DNA of 23,651 nt from an uncultured Lachnospiraceae bacterium (lineage in GTDB: Bacteria; Bacillota; Clostridia; Lachnospirales; Lachnospiraceae): NCBI GenBank assembly GCA_900546325.1, contig URCR01000046.1:1-23651 (forward strand). Direction: 5' to 3'. A program made the position numbers and the translations under genes. Each line of letters opens with the position of its first letter. Within the stretch, counting starts at the first letter, position 1. The notes under the pieces are model-generated. The model saw nothing but the letters and a program-made list of their open reading frames with translations. It did not search any database and was not told where the DNA came from. Below, one piece after another: positions 1 through 7,993 of the stretch.

Positions 1-57
1 GGGAAATATTTTCATTATGTTTTGTGCCTGAGCGAAGCGAAAGGAATGGATATAATT

Positions 58-1092
58 ATGAAAACATTATTAGAAGTAAAAGATTTGTCAGTATCATATT
101 TTACATATGCAGGAGAGGTACAGTCTGTACGGGGAATTTCTTTTCAAGTGCAACAAGGGAAAACAGTGGCACTTGTAGGCGAATCTGGTTGTGGTAAATC
201 TGTGACAGCGAAATCAATTATGGGGTTAATTGAAAAGCCGGGAAAAATAGATGAAAAAAGCCGTATCATTTATGATGGGGAAAACATTGAGGGATACTGT
301 GAAAAAGAGTGGAATCAGTTTCGAGGGAAAAAATGTTCCATGATATTTCAAGATGCACTGGTGTCTTTGAATCCAACAATGAACGTTGGAAAACAAATTA
401 TGGAAAACCTTCAAAATCATATCTCCGGAATGGAAACAAGCAAAGAAAAGATGTATGAGCAGGCAAAGGAAATTTTGGAACTGGTAGGAATTCCGGACGC
501 AAAGCAGTGTATGAAAAAATATCCGCATGAATTATCAGGAGGAATGCGTCAGAGAGTTATGATAGCAACAGCAATGATTACACATCCGGAACTATTGATT
601 GCAGATGAACCAACCACCGCGTTGGATGTGACAATACAGGCACAGATACTGGAATTGATGAAAAATCTCCAGGAAAAAATGAAAATGGCAATCGTTATGA
701 TCACTCATGATTTAGGAGTCGTGGCAGATATTGCGGATGAAATTATTGTAATGTATGCGGGCAAAATTGTGGAAAGAGGAACGTGCAGGGATATTTTTTA
801 CCGACCGGTGCATCCTTACACATGGGCACTGTTAAGATCGGTGCCGCGTCTGGATGTGAGCAGAAAGGAACCATTGATATCGATTGAAGGAAACATTCCG
901 GATATGACCAACCCTCCGCAAGGATGTGCTTTTTGTGAAAGATGTCCGTATGCGATGAATATTTGCGGAGAATATATGCCGGATGAAATAGAGATAAGCA
1001 ATGGACATTCGGCTGCCTGTTGGTTAATGGATGAACGCGCAGACAGAAGAGAGGTTCCATTTGGGGTAGGAGGAAATAGAAATGAACGGTAG
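58..1092 (+). CDS. oppD: Oligopeptide/dipeptide ABC transporter ATP-binding protein (OppD/DppD-like)
   Basis: One of two ATPases that power an oligopeptide-type importer at the inner face of the membrane. The 344-residue protein has Walker A GESGCGKS (41-48), the Q-loop FQDALVSLNP near 98, the signature LSGGM (159-163), Walker B LLIADE (179-184) and the switch His217. The C-terminal oligopeptide-transporter extension carries a cysteine cluster (C290, C293, C296, C303) typical of OppD/DppD/OppF. I start at the ATG at 58, with AAAGGA 12 nt upstream; an in-frame ATG at 46 and a TTG at 22 have poorer spacing. The frame is open to the left edge, so the start is not certain. The 3' end overlaps the next gene by 11 nt, indicating coupling. 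Permease and binding-protein genes must lie to the left. Peptide versus nickel or glycan substrate cannot be decided here. Confidence 0.93.
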   Translation: MKTLLEVKDLSVSYFTYAGEVQSVRGISFQVQQGKTVALVGESGCGKSVTAKSIMGLIEKPGKIDEKSRIIYDGENIEGYCEKEWNQFRGKKCSMIFQDALVSLNPTMNVGKQIMENLQNHISGMETSKEKMYEQAKEILELVGIPDAKQCMKKYPHELSGGMRQRVMIATAMITHPELLIADEPTTALDVTIQAQILELMKNLQEKMKMAIVMITHDLGVVADIADEIIVMYAGKIVERGTCRDIFYRPVHPYTWALLRSVPRLDVSRKEPLISIEGNIPDMTNPPQGCAFCERCPYAMNICGEYMPDEIEISNGHSAACWLMDERADRREVPFGVGGNRNER

Positions 1093-2047
1093 AAGTGTGG
1101 AACTCAAAGTGGAGCATTTGAGCAAATATTATCCGGCTGGCAAACATAAAGTTTTAAAAGCGGTAGATGATGTTTCTTTTGAGCTATATAAAGGAGAAAC
1201 ACTTGGCATAGTAGGAGAATCTGGTTGCGGGAAGACAACTTGTGGAAAGACATGTATTGGAATGTTGAAAAAAACAAGTGGAAATGTTTTGTATCAGGGA
1301 AAGAATGTACATCAAATGTCAAAAAAAGAGAGATTTGCATTTACAAAAAAAGTTCAGATGATTTTTCAAGATCCATATGCTTCTTTAGATCCACATCAAA
1401 AAGTTTACAGGATTGTAAGTGAAGGAATCCGTATTCATAAACTTGCAAAGAGTAAAGACGAAGAACGGAAAATGGTTATGGATTTAATGGAGATGGTTGG
1501 GTTGAATGCAGAACATGCGGTAAGAAATGTGCATGAATTTTCGGGTGGACAGCGTCAGCGGATAGGGATTGCGAGGGCACTTGCGGTAGATCCGGAATTT
1601 TTGTTTTGCGATGAACCAATATCAGCGCTGGATGTTTCAATCCAGGCTCAGATTATCAATCTGCTAATGAAACTGCAGCGAGAACGGAACCTTACGATGC
1701 TGTTTATTGCACATGATTTGTCTATGGTCAAGTACATATCAGACAGGATCGGTGTTATGTATTTAGGAAATCTTGTAGAGTTGTCCGATTCTGAAAGCTT
1801 ATACCAAAATCCGTATCACCCATATACAGAGGCATTGTTATCGGCTGTACCAATTGCCGATCCGGAAGCGTCTGAAAACAGAAGCAGAATCATGTTAAAT
1901 GGAGATGTTCCCAGTCCGGTGGATCCGCCAAAGGGATGCAGATTTAGCGGCCGGTGTAAGAAATGTATGGAAAAATGTAAAAGAGAGAGACCTCTGTTGC
2001 GAGAAATCACAAGGGGACATTGGGTGGCATGTCATCTTTATTCCTAA
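1082..2047 (+). CDS. oppF: Oligopeptide/dipeptide ABC transporter ATP-binding protein (OppF/DppF-like)
   Basis: Partner ATPase of the preceding OppD-like protein; the two would form the nucleotide-binding pair of the importer. The 321-residue protein has Walker A GESGCGKT (45-52), a Q-loop FQDPYASLDP, the signature FSGGQRQR, Walker B FLFCDE and the switch His in IAHDLS. It ends with the family's C-terminal region containing a Cys-rich stretch (CRFSGRCKKCMEKC). AGGAGG at 1068-1073, 8 nt before the ATG, fixes the start inside the end of the upstream gene. No clear terminator follows; the 130 bp to the glycosidase gene are AT-rich and contain a possible promoter. Confidence 0.93.
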   Translation: MNGRSVELKVEHLSKYYPAGKHKVLKAVDDVSFELYKGETLGIVGESGCGKTTCGKTCIGMLKKTSGNVLYQGKNVHQMSKKERFAFTKKVQMIFQDPYASLDPHQKVYRIVSEGIRIHKLAKSKDEERKMVMDLMEMVGLNAEHAVRNVHEFSGGQRQRIGIARALAVDPEFLFCDEPISALDVSIQAQIINLLMKLQRERNLTMLFIAHDLSMVKYISDRIGVMYLGNLVELSDSESLYQNPYHPYTEALLSAVPIADPEASENRSRIMLNGDVPSPVDPPKGCRFSGRCKKCMEKCKRERPLLREITRGHWVACHLYS

Positions 2048-2105
2048 AAGAATTTTGATTTTCTTGTCAAAATGTCCTGCCTGTTTGTCTATAAAGCCAG
2101 ATATA

Positions 2106-2134
2106 TGGTAAAAAAGCCGGATTTATTATATAAT
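2106..2134 (+). promoter_or_regulatory. Possible promoter of the GH31 gene
   Basis: A perfect TATAAT at 2129-2134 lies 17 nt downstream of TGGTAA (2106-2111), a weak match (3 of 6) to the -35 consensus. Transcription would begin near 2141, about 37 nt before the GH31 start codon. The -35 is poor, so an activator or read-through from the transporter operon is possible. Confidence 0.35.
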
Positions 2135-2177
2135 GAGTCCGATAAAAGCGAGAATCTTGCACAACAGGAGGGACACT

Positions 2178-5100
2178 ATGAGTGACATAAATCAGGAGAT
2201 GACACCACATCCGGGGCCGGATGGTAAGAAGGAAGGATTCTGCGGACAGTTAAAAGCTGTGAGAGCAGTGGAAAAGGGAGAAGAAAGGCATATTGTGTGG
2301 ATCACATTTGGGGAGGATCTGAAGGGAAAACTCACTTTTCTGGAGGAAAATATTTTCCGCTATGATGTAGATCCGAGCGGGGCGTTTGAGAGCTATGCGG
2401 CTCCAAGAGAGAAGGAGCATACAGCGAAGATCCAGCAGTGTCCGGACGAATCAGATTTCTATACAAAACCGGAAGTGGAAATCTGTGAAGGAGATCAGAC
2501 GATTAAAATCTGCTGTGGAAAGACCGAAGTGATGTTTGAAAAAGAGACAGCGAAGATGAAAGTCTGCATCAATGGAAAGGCTGTTCTTGAGGAAGCGGAG
2601 GCACTCACAGTCGGTGAGGAGACCATTCAGGTGCTGGTCAAAAGAGAGCATGAAAATTTCTACGGCGGCGGTACCCAGAATGGACGATTTGTACATACAG
2701 GAAAGACAATCCAGATTGTCAATGAGAGTGCGTGGATGGATGGGGGTGTTGCATCACCGAATCCATTTTATTTTACGACGGGCGGATATGGTGTTTTGAG
2801 AAATACATTTGCCGATGGAAGCTACGATTTTGGGGAGAGCGAAGCGGAGATTGTTCGCGCCGGGCATAAGGAAGAAAAGTTCAGTGCCTACTATTTTCTG
2901 TCTGACGGGGAAAACGGAAGCCGTATCACACAGGAACTTTTGAAAGCCTACTATCATGTGACGGGAAATCCGCTGCTCCTGCCGGAATATGGATTTTATG
3001 AAGGACATTTAAACTGCTACAACCGTGATGCGTGGTCTGAGAAAGCCGGGGATAAGGAATGGAATATCAAAGGAACAGCGGAAAGTACTGCGGAAGGGAT
3101 CACAAGGTATGAAAGCGGTATGGCGACCGGATACCGTTTGTCAGAAGGACAGCATTCCGAATCATTGAACGGGGAAGGTCCAACGGTGGCAGCGGAGCAT
3201 TATCCTCAAAATGCAGATACACCATATGAATATTCAGCCAGAGCTGTGCTGGATCAGTACGTCAGATATGATATGCCGCTTGGATATTTCCTGCCAAATG
3301 ACGGATATGGCGGTGGATATGGGCAGAACGGGTATTATGTACAGGGAGGCGTCAATGAGGATGGAAGCAGTTCTCCGGAGCGGATCGCTGCGGTAGATGC
3401 CAATGTAGAAAATCTCGCAAAGTTCAGAGAGTATGCCAACGGGAAAGGAGTTGCGGCAGGGCTTTGGACGGAGAGTAACCTGGCGCCGGACTCAGACAAT
3501 CAGACTTACTGGCACTTGCTCCGGGACTTCCGAAAAGAAGTATCGGTCGGAGGAGCAACGACACTGAAGACAGATGTGGCATGGGTTGGACCGGGCTATT
3601 CATTCCAGCTGAACGGAGTAAAGACTGCCTATGATATTATCACGACAGCGGAACAGTTCCGCCCGAATATCATTTCCCTGGATGGCTGGGCAGGATCACA
3701 GCGGTTTAACAGTGTGTGGAGCGGTGACCAGACCGGAGGAAACTGGGAGTATATCCGTTTTCATATCCCGACTTATATCGGAAGTTCTCTGAGCGGAAAC
3801 CCGAATATCGGAAGTGATATGGATGGAATCTTCGGAGGGAAAGCATTGATCGCAGCCCGTGATTACCAGTGGAAATCATTTACTCCGCAGATGTTAAATA
3901 TGGATGGGTGGGGCACTTATATGAAAGCGCCGTACACATTCGGAGATCCTTATACGGGAATCAACCGGATGTATATGAAGATCAAATCAAAGCTGATGCC
4001 TTACATTTACACGACAGCAGTTTCAGCTTCCAATCTGGATACCGGAAATGACGACACCGGACTGCCGATCGTACGTGCGATGTTTCTGGAATACCCGGAA
4101 GATACTTATGCATACAGCAGAACGATGCAGTACCAGTTCCTGCTCGGGGCTAATATTTTAGTTGCTCCGGTTTACAAAAATACAGCGGCAGATGAAGAGG
4201 GAAATGATGTGAGAAATCACATTTACCTTCCGGATGAGAATGAAGTGTGGATCGACTATCTGACCGGAGAAAAATATCCGGGCGGGCAAGTGCTGAATAA
4301 TTTTGCTGCACCGCTTTGGAAGCTTCCGGTATTTGTGAAAAATGGGACCATTCTTCCGATGTATGAGGCAAACAATACACCGGATGCCATCGACCGGACA
4401 AAACGGATCGTAGAATTCTGGCCGGGTGGGGACAGCTCTTATACGACTTATGAGGATGACGGAAAATACATTCACAATCAGACAGAGGAAGATGAGGCTT
4501 ACGGAACGATCGACCACGTTTCCTATGGAAGCCATGTTGCGACAACGTATACCTCTCATGTGGAGGGAGAAAAAGCAGTTCTGACAGCAGAGTGCTCTGA
4601 AGGTACTTATGAAGGATATGACGCAGAGCGCAGCACGACGTTTATCGTACATTTATCAAAACGTCCGGAAACAGTGCTCGCATATAACGGAGAGTCCTCC
4701 CTTTGTCTGACAGAAGCAGGAGATCTGGAAACATTTGAGCAGAATGTGCCAAAACAGGGAGAGGCAGTTTTCTTCTATGACGAGCATCCGGTTCTTTGTA
4801 CTTATGCTTCGGAGGAGGAAAAACATTTCCGCGCCATGGTAAAAGAGGCAAAGATCGCTCCGAAACTGTATGTGAAACTGGCAGCAGTGGACAGTCAAAA
4901 AGAAAGACAGACTGTGGAGATCCAAGGATTTGAAAATGCAGTTCACCGGATGCCAGAGAAAGAAAACACCGCACTCGTTGTTCCGCAGCTGACCGCGGCA
5001 GAGGAAGAGAAAACTTCCACAAGCATCGGACTGCGCTGGACAGAAAGCGAGGGGGCAGCGGTGTACGAAATGCTTGTGGACGGCAACCTCTATACAATGG

Positions 5101-6287
5101 GCGAGGCGCTTTCTTATATTCACGATGATCTTGAATATCATTCCGAGCATACCTATAGTGTGCGTGCAAGAAATGAGAACGGATATTCTGCATGGAGTGA
5201 ACCGCTTATGACAAGCTCCTTATTAGACCCATGGAGAAATGAAATCGGTGCACTCGGAACGATCACATGGACCGGAGGAGATGACGCGGGCGCATTGAAG
5301 TATGCGACAGACCATAGCTTCCGCGGGCTGTTCTTCTCAGTGGGAGACATTGTCGGTGACAAGACTCCGTTTATCTATGATTTCGGTGCAGCTTATGAAC
5401 TGGATAGATTTGAGTATTATCCGCGCGACAGTTATGGAAGCGGTACGGTAGAGCAGATGAACGTCTATTCAAGCTTAGATGGAAAACACTGGAAGCTGGA
5501 ATGGGATGGAACAAAAGAAGAAGAGTGGACATACAATACAGATCTGGAAGTAGAGGAAAATGCAAAGACGGTTCCGCTTGCCGGAGTCAGCGCCCGTTAT
5601 CTGAAACTTCAGATCATGAAATCACGGCGGAATTACTTTGCCTCCCACGAACTTCCGGTATACAAAAAGGATGGTTCCAAACCATTTGCAGTCGGAAGTA
5701 CGAATAAAAATGAGACAGTCTCCGAGGGTGATTACACAAATATGAAGAACTATCTTGGTACTTCTGTCAAAGACGGTTCCAACTTCGTTGATCAGATCCA
5801 GAAACGAAGCGGTGACGTTAACATGAATGGCATCTATGATGTTTATGATTATGCATTCACAATGTTCAAACTGGATGGCGGCACAAAACAGAGCGGAGAA
5901 GTATCCGGTCAGGCAAGACTCTGTACAGAGAAAGAATGTGTCAAAGCAGGTGAATCATTTACGCTTACCGTACTTGCCGAAGATGCGAAAAACGTCAATG
6001 CCTTCGGATCTGTCATCGATTACGATCCTTCTCATCTGGAATTTGTATCAGCTGTCGGAACAGGGGCGGCAGGTGAGATGGAAGACTTGACAGTCAATAA
6101 GGTATACAGCGATGGAACTGCTTATGTTAACCTGGCATTTGCAAACCGCGGAGATAAGCCGCTGTATCATGGAAGTGATGAACTTGCAGTCATCACGATG
6201 AAGGCACTCACAGATCTCTGCCCGGCAGAAGAGATGAAACAGGATGAGATACTTCTGATCGGTCCGGCATATGATGTGGCAGAATAG
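2178..6287 (+). CDS. GH31 multidomain glycosidase (probable alpha-N-acetylgalactosaminidase) with FN3, CBM32, dockerin and cohesin-like modules
   Basis: A 1369-residue retaining alpha-glycosidase. Approximate modules: GH31 N-terminal beta-sandwich (20-260), catalytic barrel (265-640), GH31 C-terminal beta domains (to about 790), FN3 (934-1017), CBM32/F5-8C-type galactose-binding domain (1019-1165), one dockerin-like EF-hand DVNMNGIYDVYD (about 1212-1223), and a cohesin-like domain (1240-1369). Asp466 in LKTDVAW fits the catalytic nucleophile and Asp517 in WSGDQTGGNW the acid/base. These motifs differ from ordinary alpha-glucosidases and resemble the GH31 GalNAc-ases of gut bacteria, so GalNAc release from host O-glycans is my inference. 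AGGAGG at 2166-2171 fixes this start; an upstream in-frame ATG at 2133 lacks an SD. There is no signal peptide, LPXTG or SLH motif, and 13 cysteines are present, which is odd for an enzyme with these accessory modules. The preceding transporter genes could supply its substrate, but that is unproven. Confidence 0.9.
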   Translation: MSDINQEMTPHPGPDGKKEGFCGQLKAVRAVEKGEERHIVWITFGEDLKGKLTFLEENIFRYDVDPSGAFESYAAPREKEHTAKIQQCPDESDFYTKPEVEICEGDQTIKICCGKTEVMFEKETAKMKVCINGKAVLEEAEALTVGEETIQVLVKREHENFYGGGTQNGRFVHTGKTIQIVNESAWMDGGVASPNPFYFTTGGYGVLRNTFADGSYDFGESEAEIVRAGHKEEKFSAYYFLSDGENGSRITQELLKAYYHVTGNPLLLPEYGFYEGHLNCYNRDAWSEKAGDKEWNIKGTAESTAEGITRYESGMATGYRLSEGQHSESLNGEGPTVAAEHYPQNADTPYEYSARAVLDQYVRYDMPLGYFLPNDGYGGGYGQNGYYVQGGVNEDGSSSPERIAAVDANVENLAKFREYANGKGVAAGLWTESNLAPDSDNQTYWHLLRDFRKEVSVGGATTLKTDVAWVGPGYSFQLNGVKTAYDIITTAEQFRPNIISLDGWAGSQRFNSVWSGDQTGGNWEYIRFHIPTYIGSSLSGNPNIGSDMDGIFGGKALIAARDYQWKSFTPQMLNMDGWGTYMKAPYTFGDPYTGINRMYMKIKSKLMPYIYTTAVSASNLDTGNDDTGLPIVRAMFLEYPEDTYAYSRTMQYQFLLGANILVAPVYKNTAADEEGNDVRNHIYLPDENEVWIDYLTGEKYPGGQVLNNFAAPLWKLPVFVKNGTILPMYEANNTPDAIDRTKRIVEFWPGGDSSYTTYEDDGKYIHNQTEEDEAYGTIDHVSYGSHVATTYTSHVEGEKAVLTAECSEGTYEGYDAERSTTFIVHLSKRPETVLAYNGESSLCLTEAGDLETFEQNVPKQGEAVFFYDEHPVLCTYASEEEKHFRAMVKEAKIAPKLYVKLAAVDSQKERQTVEIQGFENAVHRMPEKENTALVVPQLTAAEEEKTSTSIGLRWTESEGAAVYEMLVDGNLYTMGEALSYIHDDLEYHSEHTYSVRARNENGYSAWSEPLMTSSLLDPWRNEIGALGTITWTGGDDAGALKYATDHSFRGLFFSVGDIVGDKTPFIYDFGAAYELDRFEYYPRDSYGSGTVEQMNVYSSLDGKHWKLEWDGTKEEEWTYNTDLEVEENAKTVPLAGVSARYLKLQIMKSRRNYFASHELPVYKKDGSKPFAVGSTNKNETVSEGDYTNMKNYLGTSVKDGSNFVDQIQKRSGDVNMNGIYDVYDYAFTMFKLDGGTKQSGEVSGQARLCTEKECVKAGESFTLTVLAEDAKNVNAFGSVIDYDPSHLEFVSAVGTGAAGEMEDLTVNKVYSDGTAYVNLAFANRGDKPLYHGSDELAVITMKALTDLCPAEEMKQDEILLIGPAYDVAE

Positions 6288-6327
6288 CAGAAAGCGTCAG
6301 AAAAAATAAGGCTGTGTTGCAGCAAAG

Positions 6328-6374
6328 AAAGGACACCTCCTTTCGAAGAGATTCGGATAAGGAGGTGTCCTTTT
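6328..6374 (+). terminator. Long hairpin terminator after the GH31 gene
   Basis: A perfect 15-bp stem (left arm 6328-6342, right arm 6359-6373) with a 16-nt loop ends in TTTT. It lies 40 nt after the GH31 stop codon. The T-run is short (four), so termination may be partial; the opposite strand also has a T-rich run after the stem. Confidence 0.7.
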
Positions 6375-6435
6375 GAATGGAATTTTATACATATAAAAGG
6401 ACAGATGCAAAGGAAAACAAACGTAAATTTATTTC

Positions 6436-6464
6436 TTGACAACCAGAAGTGTATTTGATAAAGT
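6436..6464 (+). promoter_or_regulatory. Promoter of the CcdA-thioredoxin operon
   Basis: A consensus -35 TTGACA (6436-6441), a 17-nt spacer and a -10 TAAAGT (6459-6464, 4 of 6). Predicted transcription start is near 6471, giving a leader of about 110 nt before the ATG at 6582. It lies directly upstream of an inverted repeat. Confidence 0.75.
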
Positions 6465-6471
6465 TACAGTT

Positions 6472-6504
6472 AGGTAATGTAATGAAAAAAGTTACATTTT
6501 ACCT
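6472..6504 (+). promoter_or_regulatory. Operator-like inverted repeat at the transcription start
   Basis: AATGTAA (6476-6482) and TTACATT (6492-6498) form perfect 7-bp arms with a 9-nt spacer; the wider arms AGGTAATGTAA and TTACATTTTACCT are imperfectly complementary. The string AAAGTTACA also occurs twice, at 6461-6469 (overlapping the -10) and 6488-6496. The position over the start site fits a repressor operator; a 5' mRNA hairpin is the alternative. The Rrf2 regulator encoded downstream is one candidate binder, but nothing here proves it. Confidence 0.45.
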
Positions 6505-6581
6505 GAAAATCAGGAAATGATTTATTTATAAACAGGAAAATAGAAAAAATTTCTGTATTAAAAAAAGAAAGAGGTGGATGT

Positions 6582-7895
6582 ATGGGATTTTCGCTGGATA
6601 TCAGCATCCCGGTTCTGACAGTATTTCTGCAGGGCTTATTTAGTTTTTTCTCCCCGTGTGTTCTGCCACTGATACCGCTGTATATGGGGTATCTGTCAGG
6701 CGGGACCGGCGAGGTCGGAGAGGATGGAAAGGTTCATTATAAGAGGAAAAAGGTGCTGCTTCACACGATATGTTTTGTGGTGGGAGTCAGCTTTGCATTT
6801 CTGCTTCTGGGACTCGGTGCGTCGGCACTTGGAAGTTTTCTTCAGAAGAATCAGATATTATTTGCAAGAATCGGTGGAATTTTGGTGATCGCATTCGGAC
6901 TGTATCAGCTTGGGGTATTTGGACCGAGCAGAATCCTTGGAAAGGAACGAAGACTTCCGTTTCACTTGGATGTGCTTGCAATGTCTCCGCTGACAGCCCT
7001 TTTGATGGGATTTCTGTTCAGCTTTGCATGGACACCTTGCGTGGGGCCGGCGCTGACAAGTGTGCTTCTGATGGCAGCCTCTGCCGGAACAAAGTGGATG
7101 GGATTTGCACTGATCGGTGTGTATACCCTTGGATTTGTCCTGCCGTTTCTTGCAGTCGGGCTTTTCACAACAAGCCTTCTGGAATTGTTTAAAAAACATA
7201 TGAATGTTGTGAAGTATACGGTAAAAGTCGGCGGAGTGCTGATGATCTTGATGGGACTTCTGATGTTTACCGGAAAGATGAACGCAGTGACCGGATATCT
7301 TTCAAAAGTATCCACAACGGGAAATGCGACTGAAAGTACAGAGGAAACTAAAAAGGCAGCGTCTGACAATGAGGAGGAAAAACAAGAGAAAGAAGCACAG
7401 GAATCCGCTTCCGGGGAGGAAGAGAAAGAAGAGAAGGATTCCAAGGAGCGTAAGACGGTCCCTTCCATCGATTTTACTTTAAAGGATCAGTATGGAAATA
7501 CACATACCCTCTCAGACTATAAGGGAAAGACGGTCTTTTTGAATTTCTGGGCGACCTGGTGCGGACCGTGCCGGAATGAGATGCCGGAGATTCAGAAATT
7601 GTATGAGGAATATCAGGCCAAGGAGGACAGCGATGTTGTAATTCTCGGAATTGCGGCGCCGGATCTTGGAGGGGAAGCTTCCGAGGAGGAGATCAAGGCA
7701 TTTCTGGAGGAAAACGGTTACACCTATCCGGTTGTGATGGATACGACCGGGGAAATTTTCACAAGCTATGGAATCAGTGCATTTCCGACGACTTTTATGA
7801 TCGACAAGGACAGCAATGTGTATGGATATGTCAGTGGCCAGTTAAGTGAGGATGTGATGCGAAATATTATTGAACAGACACAGAATCAGGAATAA
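6582..7895 (+). CDS. CcdA (DsbD-type membrane) - thioredoxin/TlpA fusion protein
   Basis: A 437-residue membrane thiol-disulfide relay that carries reductant from cytoplasmic thioredoxin to the cell exterior. The N-terminal ~235 residues form the multi-helix CcdA/DsbD module with its redox cysteines C26 in SPCVLPLIPLY and C153 in WTPCVGP. A highly charged Glu/Lys-rich linker (about 250-290) leads to a TlpA/ResA-type thioredoxin domain with the active site WCGPC (C327, C330), preceded by FLNFWAT, and the cis-Pro region SAFPTT. CcdA and ResA are usually separate proteins; the fusion is common in anaerobic Firmicutes. GAGGTGG just upstream marks the start. It is the first gene of a co-directional cluster followed by an Rrf2 regulator and an ABC exporter. 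No cytochrome c gene is visible, so the exported reductant probably serves other cell-surface proteins (inference). Confidence 0.92.
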   Translation: MGFSLDISIPVLTVFLQGLFSFFSPCVLPLIPLYMGYLSGGTGEVGEDGKVHYKRKKVLLHTICFVVGVSFAFLLLGLGASALGSFLQKNQILFARIGGILVIAFGLYQLGVFGPSRILGKERRLPFHLDVLAMSPLTALLMGFLFSFAWTPCVGPALTSVLLMAASAGTKWMGFALIGVYTLGFVLPFLAVGLFTTSLLELFKKHMNVVKYTVKVGGVLMILMGLLMFTGKMNAVTGYLSKVSTTGNATESTEETKKAASDNEEEKQEKEAQESASGEEEKEEKDSKERKTVPSIDFTLKDQYGNTHTLSDYKGKTVFLNFWATWCGPCRNEMPEIQKLYEEYQAKEDSDVVILGIAAPDLGGEASEEEIKAFLEENGYTYPVVMDTTGEIFTSYGISAFPTTFMIDKDSNVYGYVSGQLSEDVMRNIIEQTQNQE

Positions 7896-7948
7896 TATGC
7901 GGATGTGGGAAAAGAACATAAATAATGGAAGTGATAGAAGGTGAGAAG

Positions 7949-7993
7949 ATGAACGGAATACAGCGGAAGAATCGGGTGGTGAGAGCAGGATGA
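7949..7993 (+). CDS. Possible 14-residue leader ORF upstream of the Rrf2 gene
   Basis: ATG at 7949, preceded by AAGGTGAG at good spacing, opens MNGIQRKNRVVRAG. Its TGA (7991-7993) overlaps the ATG of the Rrf2 gene in an ATGA arrangement. The Rrf2 start lacks a strong SD of its own at ideal spacing, so translational coupling through this short ORF is plausible. No conservation evidence is available. Confidence 0.3.
   Translation: MNGIQRKNRVVRAG

Noticed and set aside
1..57. 3' end of an upstream permease gene
   Set aside because: One frame ends at a TGA at 29-31, but the few residues visible do not resemble an Opp/Dpp permease C-terminus, so I did not annotate it.
2133..2177. Longer GH31 N-terminus from the ATG at 2133
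   Set aside because: That ATG lies inside the predicted -10 box and has no SD, while AGGAGG sits 6 nt before the ATG at 2178. The extra 15 residues are not a signal peptide.
2072..2185. A 37-codon ORF between the OppF gene and the GH31 gene that overlaps the GH31 start
   Set aside because: No ribosome binding site, no signal-peptide character and no family resemblance; the GH31 start at 2178 has its own perfect SD.
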